Below, piece after piece: positions 39,627 through 51,249 of a stretch of 64,000 nt of DNA. The stretch comes from Trichodelitschia bisporula. Taxonomy: Eukaryota > Ascomycota > Dothideomycetes > Phaeotrichales > Phaeotrichaceae. The stretch spans positions 434,001 through 498,000 of the forward strand of contig ML996700.1 of NCBI GenBank assembly GCA_010356995.1, in the 5' to 3' direction. The translations under genes were made by a program, and so were the position numbers. Within the stretch, counting starts at the first letter, position 1; every line of letters begins with the position of its first letter. The notes beneath the pieces were generated by a model. It did no database searches. It saw nothing but the letters and a program-made list of their open reading frames with translations, and was not told the DNA's origin.

Positions 39627-41010
39627 CTACTCCAGCGTCTTGAGCTCGCCCTCCTTGAACTTCCCCGCACTCACGAGCCTCTTCGCCTCAGCCGCAAATA
39701 CACCCTTGATGTCCGCACCCTTCGTCTTGCCATTCAAGCCCGCCGTCAACGCCGCCAATTCCTCGTGATCGATCTTAGCAAGCAAAGCATCGACATCGTT
39801 GAGCGCCGCGTCGATTTGCGCAGCCGACGCATCGCCCTCAGCAAAGTAGTTCGCCTCCTTCGCGGCACCGCGGACAACGCGCTTGTTCTTCTTAGCCGCA
39901 TTCTTAGCCGCCTCCTTGGCCTTCTTCGCGTCAGCCTTGTTAGCCTTCTCGGCAGCCTCCTGCTGGGCCCGACGCTTCTCCTCTTCCTCCTTAGCCTTGG
40001 CCGCCTCCTCAGCCAGGCGCTTCGTCTCGGCTTCCTTCTCGAGACGCTTCTTGTTGCGCTGCGCGTGCTCCTGCTGCTTGAACTTCTTTATCCGCTCGTC
40101 GAGCTCGAGCGCTGTGTCGACGAGCTTGCGCAGACGAGCCGTATCCTCCGTCTTCTTCTTGCGGCGGGCGTTCGCATTCTTGCGCTCGACGTGGCGCTTC
40201 TGGTCGCGGTTCTCATTGTCGTCCGGCACATCTTCGTCCAGGTACTCGAACGTGCGCCACGAGTCGAAGTTATACCAGAAGTCGTAGAAGGCCTCGACAT
40301 CCTCCTTGGTGCTGTTCGCATCGCCCAGCCTCGGCACAGGTTGCTTCTTGGAGAAGCGACCCTCGGCCGCGAACACAGGACCCCACATCTTGTAGAAGTT
40401 GCCCTTCTGCGTAGCCTTCTTCGACGGCGGCTCGACATCGGCGCCCTCATCAACGGAGTCGAACTGCTTGCGCTTGACTGGGTCGAGAAGAACCTCGGCC
40501 GCCTTCTGGATGCACTTGAAGAACGAGTCGTCCTGGTCCTTGCCCGCCGAGACCTTCTTGTCGGGATGATGACGGAGCACCTTCTTGCGGAACGCGAGCT
40601 TGATCTGTTCCTCCGTAGCGCGGTAGCGGTACTTCGAGATGCCGAGCACGGCGTAGTGGTCCTGCTCCTACTCATTGTCAGCAAAGGCTACAGCACCTAG
40701 AAACATTCAGACGCACCTTCCAATCCTTCGCATCGCGCCCCAGCATCATCGGGTCCTCCGCCTCGCTAATCTCTCCATCATCATCCTGCTCCACCTTCTT
40801 CACCGTCTCCGCAGCCGTAATCCGCTCATCCTCCGAGAAAGTACGCTTATACCGCTTGCGGCGCGCATGCGCCAGGAAATGCGGGCCAACAGGCTCGATC
40901 TCGCGCTGCACCGCCGCGCTCACCGGGGTGAAGGCATGAAAGTCATGCGCGGGGGCAGACCAGTCGGCCGCCAAAACCGGAAGCGGGAGCGGAACCTTGA
41001 TAGGATCCAT
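39627..41010 (-). CDS. ZUO1: Zuotin, ribosome-associated J-protein
   Basis: Exons 41010-40717 and 40667-39627 give 444 aa. Zuotin with Ssz1 forms the RAC complex, which stimulates Hsp70 Ssb at the ribosome exit tunnel. The J domain spans about 99-175 (EQDHYAVLGISKYRY...) with HPD at 132-134. It is followed by the Zuotin homology region (FYDFWYNFDSWRTFEYLDED) and a long Lys/Glu/Ala-rich charged helix that contacts the ribosome. I chose the acceptor giving DWK-EQDHYAVLG because that matches the family. A second AG six bases downstream would drop E-Q. It shares a 217-bp divergent promoter with MZM1. Confidence 0.95.
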
Positions 41011-41227
41011 AGTGGTGAGGAATGAAGATGTGAAGATGGGATGTGGTGTTGGGTCGCGGGAATTTGCGTGTACAAAATTTCGAGGCTCAACTTAGCGGCG
41101 CTGCGTTGTTCCGGGTGGTGGTCCGTGCGCAAAACTTCTAGCTCGCCCGAAATGGAAGCGACGTCAGTAAAGCTCCAATTACTACCCACGCTACCTCTGA
41201 ACCTCGAGTTCCTACGAGTATCTAACA

Positions 41228-41654
41228 ATGGCTCTTGCCGCCTACCGCCACGTCCTGCGCTCTGCGCGCATTGCCTTCCAAGGTACGGTACACCCCTTCC
41301 CTTGCCGCCGCCTCTCTAACCGTCCAGACGACCTGTCTACCCTCAAAGCCGCGCAACGAGCCGCGCGGGACGGCTTCGAGAAATATCGGCACGAGTCCAG
41401 CGACAAGGCAGCAGAGCACATTCATCATGCGGAAGACGTAGCTAAGATCCTGCGGGAGAACATCGTGCAAGGGCGCGCCGTGGGCGACCAACACTTCAGT
41501 ACGGAACCCACACCCATATACGTCACGGCAATCACACTAACATCCCTCAGAGCTACGCATTCACGAACACACCGAGCGCGGCGACAATGAGACCGTAAAA
41601 ACAGCAGTGCAGAAAGGCCAGCCCGCCGGTAATTTTAAGTGCTGCTCCGCGTAG
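41228..41654 (+). CDS. MZM1: Mitochondrial zinc maintenance protein 1 (LYR family)
   Basis: Exons 41228-41282, 41328-41498 and 41551-41654 give 109 aa; introns are 45 and 52 nt. The N terminus ALAAYRHVLRSARIAF is the LYR-type start of Mzm1, followed by HAEDVAKILRENIVQG and KLRIHEHTERGDNE, both family hallmarks. Mzm1 is a matrix chaperone that stabilises the Rieske protein before Bcs1 inserts it into complex III. The first intron is a multiple of three without a stop, so unspliced RNA would still code. The gene ends 81 bp from the convergent SLT11. Confidence 0.9.
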
Positions 41655-41735
41655 CCATCGCTTCACAATCCCAAAAGCCGTGCCGTGAATCCCCAGCGCC
41701 GTGACTCCCTTCCATGCATGTCCCAAACCTCATGC

Positions 41736-42898
41736 CTAATTCCCCGCCAGACTCGCATACTCCACGTCCTCCGCCCCTGGCGGCGCCGTCGCCACCAAAT
41801 CACTCAAATCATCCTGTGCCGGCCGCTTGCCCGCACTCTTCGCCCCAACCGTCCGCTGTCCACGCCCCACCCCCGCCGCAGTCCGCCCCGCCCGCGCATT
41901 CGCCATGCGCTCATCCGTCTCCATGCTATCCAGCGGCTTGGGCTTGCCCCACTGCACGCGAAGGGGACACCCTGCAATCACGGCGCGGCCCTGGCACGCC
42001 TGCGCCGCCGCCTCGGCCCCCTCGCGAGTTTGGAAGTTCATGAACGCGCAGTGGGCGCGGTGCGAGCAGATGACGCTCCGCAGCGCGCCGAACTTGCTGA
42101 AAAAGGCCCGCAGCTCGAATTCCGGGAGGTCGTCCTCGACGCCCGTCACGAAGAGCGACTTGACGTTCGGGTCTGGGGGCGGCATGATGTCTCGCGGGTT
42201 CGGGGGGAGCTGTGTTGTGCTCGGGAAGACGCGGGCCTTGCCCTTTTGCAGAGCCTTCGCACCAGCAAGCTTTGCCTCGCGGGGACGGATAGGTCCAGGA
42301 CCACGAGATTCAAGTTCAGCGCCGCCAGCTGTAAGCAACTTCTGCCCATCGCCCGCCTCCTCAGCCTCCTCACGGCGCTGCTTCTTGTAGTAAGGCTCTG
42401 AGTTAGCAAGGCGGCGCAGCAGCTCGCGCGCCTTCTCGTCTGTCTTCTCGTAGCCCTCAATGTTGCGGCCCTCCTCGATGTCCTTCTCGTGCTCTTGGGC
42501 ATAGAACTGCTTGTTGATTTCAGACTGCGGGCCCGGGGCGACCATCTTAAGCGCGGCATCGCGGACGACGATGGGTAGGCCGAAGGAGAGGTCGAGCATG
42601 CAGCATTGGCAGCAGTTTTTGAGGCGCGCGCAGGTTAGGCAGATGTTAGTCCGCTTTTGGCGCGAGGTGCGGTCTGATTTGAAGCGGAAGAGGGTGAAGG
42701 GGCGGGAGCATATCTTGCATTCTGCGCCTGGAGGCTTGTTAGCTGGAGTTGGCGAGGGAGAGAGGCGGATGACGTACCGTGGTCTTCCTTGATCATCTGG
42801 ATGTAGGGATTTTCTGGCAGACAGCGCTCGCAGACGGAGGGGAAGTCGGTGGTTTCCCAGCCGGACCGGTTCAAATCTTGCTTGATCTGCGGAGGCAT
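41736..42898 (-). CDS. SLT11: Pre-mRNA splicing factor Slt11/Ecm2 (RBM22-like)
   Basis: Exons 42898-42778 and 42727-41736 (intron 50 nt) give 370 aa. N-terminal cysteine clusters (CERCLPENPYIQM, AECKICSRPF, CLTCARLKNCCQCC) match the zinc-binding domain of the Slt11/Cwf5/RBM22 family. An RRM follows (KSLFVTGVEDDLPEFELRAFF and HCAFMNFQTREGAE). The protein sits in the NTC-related part of the active spliceosome and contacts U6 RNA. The first ATG giving the conserved IKQDLNRSGWETTDFPSVCERC start is at 42898. Confidence 0.93.
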
Positions 42899-43312
42899 GC
42901 TTGCGACGGGTCGTGAGGCCACAAGCGGACGAACAGATGCGTAGATTACGGATATGTGCCACCCAAGGGTCGTCTAGTGCCGGGCGAAATAAGGTTGAAG
43001 TGGTTCGTCGAGTCGTCGAGCCGTAAGGTCGTGATGATAGCGCGTTGCTGGTATTGAAGGTCCACAGGGACGCCACATCCAAGACTTGGCACGGTGGCGT
43101 GGTAACGGCCACTTTCCTGGCTCAGCTAGCGTCGGACAAAGCCGCGCGGAGCGCGTGGTAAATTATCGTCGAAAGGGGCAGCCCGTTCGACCTACAACAA
43201 CCAATTTCACCGCCCTTTTCACTGTGCTTTCACTCCCTCATTCTCTTCTGCAAATCGTACTTCCTATTCTCATTCACTCAGTCCACTCTTCTTCGTTCAT
43301 TCTACCCTCACA
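42899..43312. other. Divergent promoter, SLT11 / ERG6
   Basis: 414 bp between two divergent starts. The ERG6-proximal 100 bp are C/T-rich. I see no clear sterol-regulator site. Confidence 0.6.
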
Positions 43313-44564
43313 ATGGCTCCCGTTGCGCTTGAGAAGCAGGACCTGGTCCGCGACAAGGACTTCATGAAGGCCATGCACGGCACCTCGTCCGAGTCCACCG
43401 GCGGCATCAAGGCTATGATGGGCAAGAACAATGCGGCACAGAAGGAGGCCGTGGCCGAGTACTTCAAGCACTGGGACAACAACCCGACCGAGGAGACGGA
43501 GGGGACTCGCGCAGCCCGGCGGGCCGAGTACGCCACGCTGACCCGGCAGTGAGCCTTCCCCCATCGTTCCCTTTGATCTCTTAGCTAAACCCCCGCCCAG
43601 CTACTACAACCTGGCCACGGACCTGTACGAGTATGGCTGGGGCACCAGCTTCCACTTCAGCCGCTTCGCCTACGGCGAGTCCTTCCGCCAATCCATCGCG
43701 CGCCACGAGCACTACCTCGCGCACATGATGGGCCTGCGCGAGGGCATGAAGGTGTTGGACGTGGGGTGCGGTGTTGGTGGACCGGCGCGCGAAATCGCCA
43801 AGTTCGCCGGCGTTGATATCGTGGGGATCAACAACAACGATTACCAGATCGAGCGGGCGACGCGGTATGCGCGCAAGGAAGGCTTCACGCCCAAGCAGAT
43901 GTCGTTTGTCAAGGGTGATTTTTGCGTGCGTTCAACTCCAATTTTTTCCCTTAACCCATTCGGCTAACCCCCTCCCCAGCAACTCCCCTTCCCCGATAAC
44001 TCCTTCGACGCCGTCTATGCCATCGAAGCCACCGTCCACGCCCCCAGCCTCGAAGCCGTATACAGCGAGATCTGCCGCGTGCTCAAGCCCGGCGGCGTCT
44101 TCGGGTGCTACGAGTGGCTGATGACGCACCGGTTCGACGAGTCCAACGCCGAGCACCAAGCCATCCGGCGGGGTATCGAGCTGGGCGACGGGATCAGCAA
44201 TATGGACACCGTGGACGTGGCACTCAAGGCCGTCGAGGACTCAGGCTTCACCCTCGAGCACCACGAGGATCTGGCTGAGCGTGTCGACGGGGACTACGCG
44301 CCGTGGTACTGGCCTATTGCCGGCGAGCTGCGCTATGCGTCAGGCATCATGGATGTGATTACAACGCTGCGCATGACCAAGCCCGCGCGGTTCGTTATCC
44401 ATAACCTCCTGGGGTTGGCGGAGAAGGTTTACCTCATTCCGAGTGGCACGGCGAGGACGGCGAATGCGCTCGGTGTGGCGGCGGATTGTTTGTCTGAGGG
44501 TGGACGGCAGCGTCTGTTTACGCCTATGTATCTGCTTGTTGGCAGGAAGAAGCCTGTGGCGTAG
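43313..44564 (+). CDS. ERG6: Sterol 24-C-methyltransferase Erg6
   Basis: Exons 43313-43548, 43601-43925 and 43980-44564 give 381 aa; introns are 52 and 54 nt. It methylates zymosterol or lanosterol at C-24 with SAM, in ergosterol synthesis at the ER and lipid droplets. Family signatures are [24 protein letters not shown] motif [28 protein letters not shown], and [19 protein letters not shown]. The length is normal. Both splice junctions restore conserved runs (LTR-HYYNL and DFC-QLPFPD). Confidence 0.96.
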
Positions 44565-45520
44565 ATGGGGGCGAGTGTTGGAGTTGGCAGGGAGATGGGC
44601 GGCTGGGTGTGTAGTTTGCAACAATCAGGTGTTGAAGGATAAAACCGATATACAACCTTAATCTAATCAGTCCTTGTGCGCTCCAGTCTTCTCTACTCGG
44701 TGATCACCGACCGCAGCTTGTGAGCCCCTGAAGCGCTAATCGAACTCATCCACATCGCCTTCCGTCCTCCCCCCGAACCCTCCCAAAGTAGCATCTTCTC
44801 GCAAATCTCACCACACAGTGAGCCATAGGTGGGGCCACGGTTGGCTCATGGCCATTTGCAGTGCGGCCATGGAGAGAAAAAGAATTGGCATATCTGCCCT
44901 CTTCTCTCATGTATTCGACGATAGCTGTTTGGTCATGTCCGCACGCGCAACATGATAGAGAAGCACGTGGGCCGTCCACAGTATCAGATGTCTTACTTCA
45001 AGTCCTCTATCAATACGTGCAAAATACCGTGACCAGCGATCAATGAATTCGAATGTCATTATCGCATCTATTGAACATTCAGACTACATCCCAAGTGTCA
45101 GATATGAAGGTGGGGTCGAAGCCACCGACATTCTAGTTGCCGCATCATCATACGGAGTACCCATGGTTCCGAAGTCACGAATATTGAGATCTCTACGGAT
45201 GTACAGGGCATGCACATCACTCCATGATCCGTTCATACTTAGACCAGGAACCAGCGATGCAAAAGGCAAAGGGGCCGTGTTTATCGTGCCTCAAGGCTGG
45301 AAGTTTATGCCTGATCCGATGTTTCTGCCTGAGCGCGTTCGACCCCTGGTCAAAGCGTCCCGTCCTGTCAGGGATCCGTTGCCAGGGTAAACAAAACAAC
45401 GCATCCATCACCACCTCGTCGCATCACAAACACCACACATCCCCATCCCCATCCCCACCCCCGCAGCATAAATCACCCACCACATCGCATCGATCGCGCA
45501 CCCCATACCAACAATCCACG
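44565..45520. other. Intergenic, ERG6 to NDC80
   Basis: About 950 bp. A 115-codon open frame at 45043-45390 has no recognisable similarity and I do not call it. The last 120 bp before NDC80 are rich in CCA/CAC. Confidence 0.55.
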
Positions 45521-47931
45521 ATGTCGCAAGACACGCACATGTTCTCCGTGCGGCGCCCACGCGAAGTCCGTCCCTCTCCCCTCCCCCGCTCCAAAAACAC
45601 AGCTAACCGCACCCGCAGACCCTAGGGGGCATAAACCAAAACGGCATCAACCAAAACATTTCCGCAATTCCCATGCCCTCCTCCGCCATGAAACGCAGCA
45701 CCTCCTCCTCCGCCCTCAATCAAGCCGGTCCAACCCAGACGCGCAGCACCAGCGGCTCGCGCCTCTCCCTTGCGCCCGGCCGCCCTACACAGCCCAACTT
45801 CTCCCGCGCCTCGAATGCCTTCTACGACATGCCACCGCCGGCGAGTGCGCAGCGCCCGAGCACCAGTCTCTTCGGCAGCTCGAATCCGCTCGGGCAAAGT
45901 ACGCGTAAGAGCTTCGCGCCGGCGACGATGAGCGCGAGTACGCCTGCCGCGCTGGCCACGCCCGCGGGCTCGATCCAACGCCGTAGTAGTTGCTACAGCG
46001 CGCGGCCGAGCCAGGGCCCGGGGTCGAGCATGCGGAGCAGCTTTTTTAGCAGCGCACCGCCGCCGGCCGGGGTGCCGCAGGATCCGCGGCGGTTGCGGGA
46101 TGCGAGTGTTCGGGCGCAGATGGCGGGCGATCTCATGGACTATTTCACGCGGAACGGGTTCGAGATGGCGACGCAGATTGGGCTGACGAATAAGACGCTC
46201 ACGAGCCCGACGCAGAAGGAGTTCAATGCTATGTTTCAGTGGCTGTATAAGCGGATTGATCCGGCATATCAGTTTCAGAAGGCGATGGATACGGAGATTC
46301 CGGCGCTGTTGAAGTTGCTGAGATATCCATTTGAGAAGAGCATTACGAAGAGTCAGATTGTGGCGGTGGGGGGGAATAACTGGCATACGTTCCTGGGGTT
46401 GCTCCATTGGATTATGCAGCTTGCGGTCATGATGGAGGCGTATGAGAAGGGCGACTACGACCACGCTTGCATGGAGAGCGGCCGCGATGTCTCCGGCGAC
46501 CGAATAATTTTCGACTTCCTCACGGGCGCGTACCAGGACTGGCTCAATGTGCCCGACACAGCGGACGAGGACGCGGCGGAGCAGGTCGTGCAGCAGCACG
46601 TAGAGCGCATGGCCGTGCGCTTCCGCGAGATCAACAAGGATCTGCTGGACGACGTGGACATCCTCGAAGCCGAGAAGAAAGCGCTGATGGAGCAAATCGA
46701 GGAGCTGGAGCGCGGCGCCGAGAAGAGCAAGATGCTAGACGAACGTCTCGAACTTCTCAAAGGCGACACCCTCAACTACGAGCAGTGGAACGCAAAAGTC
46801 GAAAACAAGATCAAGAAGTACCAGGAGAAAATGGCGCGGCTGGAGGAGGAGCTCGGCGTGCTGGACAAGGAAATCGAAGAGGCGGAGGTGGAGAAGTCGG
46901 GATACCAGGATGCTATCAGCAAGCAGGGCATTACGGTTGCCGACCTCGACCGCATGACTGCTGAGACGGAGAGGCTGGAGAAGGCGCGGCAGGCGACGGC
47001 GGCACGGCTAGATGAGACGAAGGCGCGTATTGCGGAGAAGGAGGCTGAGGCGTCGAAGAAGCTCGATGAGTTGGAGCGCCTGGTTGAGAAGTACAATGCG
47101 CTGGCGTACAAGATTGGCCTTGTGCCGTCGACGGCGCATAACGCAAAGGGCATCGAGTACGAGCTCATCCTGCAGGTCAACGACGAGGGCAACTTTGTTG
47201 CGAGCCAGGGCGGCCCCGAGGTCGATTTGCGATTGCTCAAGGATACGACTACGGGGTATCAGCCACATCAGTTGCTCAACCTCGACCTCAAGGGGACGGT
47301 CAAGAACAACATTGTTGCGCTGCGCAAGCAGGTCAGCGAGCGGCGCAACAAGGCGCTGGAGGAGGATATGAAGAATCATGAGATGCTGGATGGTGTGAAG
47401 GAGGCGATGGATGAGAAGAAGGCTGAGGTTGAGGGCCTGGGACACCGCATCCGGGCTGCCGAGGAAGAGTTTGAGAAGACCAAAGAGGTACTTCTGCCGT
47501 TTATACTCCTTTATGCGTCGCTAACTCGTCTAGATCACCGCGGCTCAGAAGATGACTCTTGACACTCAGATCGAGCGCATGGAGAAAGAGCTCTCCAAAC
47601 TCCGGGCAGGCTTGACGGAGAGCGTCCAGATGATGGAGCAGCGCGAAATCAACACCAATCTCGAGTAAGTGCAGCGAACAATCATTGTCACTCTTCTAAC
47701 ATCACCAGGTACGAGCAACTCACGATCCGCGCCGCCGCCCTCCGCGAAGAGCTCCACACCGAAGTCGAGCGGATTCTGAACGACGTCATCAAGTTCAAGA
47801 TCCACATCCAGAAGAGCCTGGAAGAATATGAAGGCTTCGTAGATGAGGAGGTGAACCGCGAGTACGAGAGCCTGAAGGCGGTTGAGGATGCTGAGGCCGA
47901 GGAGGCCGAGGAAGGGGCGGAGCGGGAGTAG
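45521..47931 (+). CDS. NDC80: Kinetochore protein Ndc80 (Hec1)
   Basis: Exons 45521-45565, 45619-47487, 47534-47664 and 47709-47931 give 755 aa. The first exon codes 15 residues ([15 protein letters not shown]), joined to [13 protein letters not shown]; this is the conserved ascomycete N terminus. Its donor is an atypical GTCCGT. A basic Ser-rich tail (to about 130) precedes the calponin-homology domain that binds microtubules (about 140-280: [35 protein letters not shown]). A long coiled coil follows (about 300-740), ending in an acidic tail. Ndc80 pairs with Nuf2 in the outer kinetochore. Confidence 0.95.
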
Positions 47932-48425
47932 TCATGAGCGTGTTTGCTTGTTTCTTAATACAGTAACGACCGGAAATGTGTTGATTCTCAGGGTTTTGGG
48001 TTCAGGGGTACGGGCTGGCGGGCGTGGGAGCGGATGAGGGTGGGCTGGATGATGACATACCCCATTTCCATTTGGCGTTCTTGTCGGGAGTTTTACGTCG
48101 TACCTGTTAATTCTAAGTGAGGCACTCGCTTCCATGTTGTTGACTGTCTGTTGCTGGAGGTGAGGGAGTCATTGGGAAGGTTCCTTACGTCGTCCTCGAC
48201 ATCGTCCTTTCTACGACCAGAGCCCTGCCCGGTACGGCCTCCCTGAGCTGGAAGGGCCCTCTGGTATACAGCTGTTGTTTTCCCCGAGAGCGATGATAGT
48301 CCCCTCGTGGAAGCAGAAACAAAAAGGCTCCTCGTCCATCCAAGTACCCTCCGAACTTACATCTCCATCATCATATACTTCACCGACTAACAACAACTTT
48401 ACCATATCCTTCTCTACAGGCCAAG
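47932..48425. other. Intergenic, NDC80 to small unknown gene
   Basis: No gene is seen. The 120 bp before 48426 are rich in CAT, ACA and C/T runs, like a fungal 5' UTR. Confidence 0.55.
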
Positions 48426-48978
48426 ATGGTAAGCCCTTGGGGGCATACATGCAGTTCCAGCGACTTACTTCGTATAGACTACTCAACCCCCCGACGTCAC
48501 CGCAACCCTCCACGCCCTCAAGGCTGCGCGGGACATTCTCGACAGCTGGATTCCGCACGCTATGGCCGTCGATCGGCTCGCGAAGGAGAAAGACGCCATC
48601 ATGTTGAACATAGTCAGGCTAAGTCCCAACCTCGGAACTGTCAGTAGTAACTTACCGCAATATAAGAACGGGACACCCTCTGAGGGTCAACGCCTCCGGC
48701 TTGTCGAAATCGATGCCGCACTGATTCCGATGGCGGACAACATATACGCCGCGTTCAGTGACTACGCGGCGAGGAGTTGGCCTTGGAACATGATAAATGT
48801 GCGCGGTTTTAGTTTGGCTGATGGGAATGGCGCGGCTAAGGGTGAGGGTGGTGGGGGGATGGGCGAACAGACTGGCAATGGTACGGACCATAACGATGGT
48901 GACGGTAGGGGTGACCACACTGGTGATGGTACGGACGATTACAATGGTGACGATAGGTTCACCAGGGAGGCACGCTAG
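48426..48978 (+). CDS. Small hypothetical protein; intron directly after ATG
   Basis: Proposed exons 48426-48428 (ATG only) and 48478-48978 give 167 aa. The 49-nt intron (GTAAGC...CTTAC...TATAG) is the usual size here and joins in phase to TTQPPDVTATLHALKAARDI, a good amphipathic helix with normal codon use. Residues 1-105 look globular. The C-terminal third is Gly/Asp/Asn-rich and contains a 16-residue repeat (TGNGTDHNDGDGRGDH and TGDGTDDYNGDDRFTR). I recognise no family. It could also be a non-coding stretch with a chance open frame, but the clean splice and helix argue for a gene. Confidence 0.42.
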
Positions 48979-49578
48979 ATGGAGTGAGTGGAGACGGAGA
49001 CTTACGTCTCCCGCGCGCATCAGTACTGTGAGGCGGTTCAGCCTGGTGGGTAGAGGGAGGTCGAGCCGGGAGGTGCTTCTAAGACGGTGGTAGAAACAGA
49101 TTGATATCCTAAGCCCTTCCCTAGCTGCTAGTATCGTGAAAGGTGAACTTTGACATGAATGATACGGAGCTGTTCGTCCGAAGCATAGCAGCATGGTAAG
49201 CACTTTCTTGTGTTTAGAGGCGCAAAAATGACGTTCATATGAAATTTCCGCACGATGATCTGAAAGAGGTCTTTCATGAGCTGGAAATGGCGCCTTAGCA
49301 GCGCAAATCGATATCATCACCATGAAGTCAAGAGATGAAGGGACCTATCTTAAGAGTGTTGAGCGGACGGGTGAGGTGGAGCTGTTGCTAATCGACCCGC
49401 ACCCCTGCCCTAGCCCTGGCCCTGCGCTAGCAAACCGGGCCGCCCAAGGGGCCCGTGCACAACTTTCGGGTCTCCTCTCAGCAGTCCTCAATCGCCGGGC
49501 CCAACAAACCTCAAGATTCGCCGGGCACAACCTTTGTAATTCCTAATTAACGACCCTTCACTTCACCCACAACACATC
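48979..49578. other. Intergenic, unknown gene to PDB1
   Basis: About 600 bp without a supported gene; promoter of the pyruvate dehydrogenase gene at its right end. Confidence 0.6.
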
Positions 49579-50812
49579 ATGTCGAGCCTCAGACTGCTTC
49601 GGCCTGCGCGCTTCCTCTCCGCCACACCGCGTGCCGTGAGCAGAATAGCTCCGGTCTATGCCCGGCGGAGCTATGCCACCGCTACAAAGGAGATGACGGT
49701 GCGGGAGGCTCTCAATGAAGCAATGGTCGAGGAGATGGAGGCCAACCCGAAAGTGAGCTAAATCATTCGGCTTCTATGGCTGGGCTAAAGTGGGCTAGGT
49801 CTTCGTCCTCGGCGAGGAGGTTGCACAGTACAATGGCGCATACAAAGTCACCAAGGGCTTACTTGACCGCTTCGGCGAGAAGCGCGTCATCGACTCCCCC
49901 ATCACCGAGTCTGGCTTCGCCGGTCTGACGGTCGGCGCTGCGCTGGCGGGTCTGCACCCGATTGTTCGTCTCCCCAGTCGCAAGCATAAGACACACCGCT
50001 AATACACGCAGTGCGAGTTCATGACCTTCAACTTCGCCATGCAGGCCATTGACCAGATCATCAACTCGGCCGCGAAGACCCACTACATGTCCGGCGGCAT
50101 TCAGCCGTGCAACATCACCTTCCGCGGACCCAACGGCTTTGCGTCTGGTGTCGCGGCGCAGCACTCGCAGGACTACACGGCGTGGTACGGGAGCATACCG
50201 GGTCTGAAAGTGGTGGCGCCGTACAGCGCTGAGGATGCGAAGGGCTTGCTCAAGGCTGCTATTCGCGATCCTAACCCCGTTGTCGTGCTCGAGAACGAGT
50301 TGCTCTATGGTCTTTCGTTCCCGATGAGCGAGGAGGCGCAGAAGGACGACTTTGTTATTCCTGTACGTTGTTCCTCCCCTTGAATCGCGTCGCTGACCGC
50401 CTAGTTCGGCAAAGCCAAGATCGAGCGCGCGGGTAAGGACCTCACCATGGTGACGCTGTCGCGCTGCGTCGGGCAGTGCCTGGTCGCTGCGGAGGAGCTG
50501 CACAAGAAGTATGGCGTGGAGGTTGAGGTCATCAACCTGCGGTCCATTAAGCCGCTGGACGTTGAGGCCATTGTCAAGTCGGTGAAGAAGACTGGTCGCA
50601 TGATGGCTGTTGAGTCGGGTTTCCCGGCCTTCGGCGTGGGTGCGGAGATTATTGCGCTGACGGCTGAGTACGCCTTCGACTACTTGGAGGCGCCGCCCGT
50701 CCGTGTCACTGGTGCGGAGGTGCCCACGCCCTATGCCGCGAAACTGGAGGAGATGAGCTTCCCCACGCCGGAGCTCATCACCGATTACGCGGCGAAAGTG
50801 TTGCGGTTGTAG
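49579..50812 (+). CDS. PDB1: Pyruvate dehydrogenase E1 beta subunit, mitochondrial
   Basis: Exons 49579-49752, 49799-49963, 50012-50362 and 50405-50812 give 365 aa; introns are 46, 48 and 42 nt. An Arg/Ser/Ala-rich presequence ([18 protein letters not shown]...) targets the mitochondrial matrix. The mature part is a classic E1 beta: [89 protein letters not shown]. With E1 alpha it uses thiamine diphosphate to decarboxylate pyruvate. No sequence oddity is seen. Confidence 0.96.
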
Positions 50813-51249
50813 GTGTTGATGGGCTGCGAGATATCCATGTTATCGGGGGCTCGTCCGGCGTCGTTTGTACTTATAATGCGTAGTCGCACTTTGGTTTGAC
50901 TGGCATTTGGTTTGTTATATGGGCACTTAGGTAGACCGGGTAGGCGGCTGAAAAACGGGTGATCTCAATTGAAGTCCTTCGTGGTGAATTTGTCGCAAGC
51001 GTGGTGAAGCGCGTGTTTACTCAAAGGTTTCGGAAAAGTTGTTACTGTTCCAAGCGTCGAGAGAGTCATAGGCGCGGCAATGATTTTCTTCGGGTAGAAC
51101 AGCCTTGGGGCCAGCATGTGGCTAGTAGCCTCGGCATGCCCCGACCCGCCTCCTCTCCCATCTCCAACTTCCCCAGCACGCCCACCTCCGCATCTCCATC
51201 TCCACACACCGCATGCTCCTGGGGTAAGGCAGCATCGCAGAAAGCAATC
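50813..51249. other. Intergenic, PDB1 to PEX14
   Basis: About 440 bp. An open frame continues upstream of the PEX14 ATG, but its residues (SSPISNFPSTPTS...) do not belong to the family, so I treat it as leader. Confidence 0.55.

Noticed and set aside
39765-40700. 311-codon frame antisense to Zuotin
   Set aside because: It mirrors the Lys/Glu-rich helix of Zuotin (Leu/Arg-rich on the reverse strand), a codon-bias artefact.
41685-42401. 238-codon plus-strand frame over SLT11
   Set aside because: Antisense to conserved RRM-coding sequence; Arg/Pro/Leu-rich shadow.
45043-45390. 115-codon open frame between ERG6 and NDC80
   Set aside because: No motif, no plausible leader and no splice partner; codon use is unlike the neighbouring genes.
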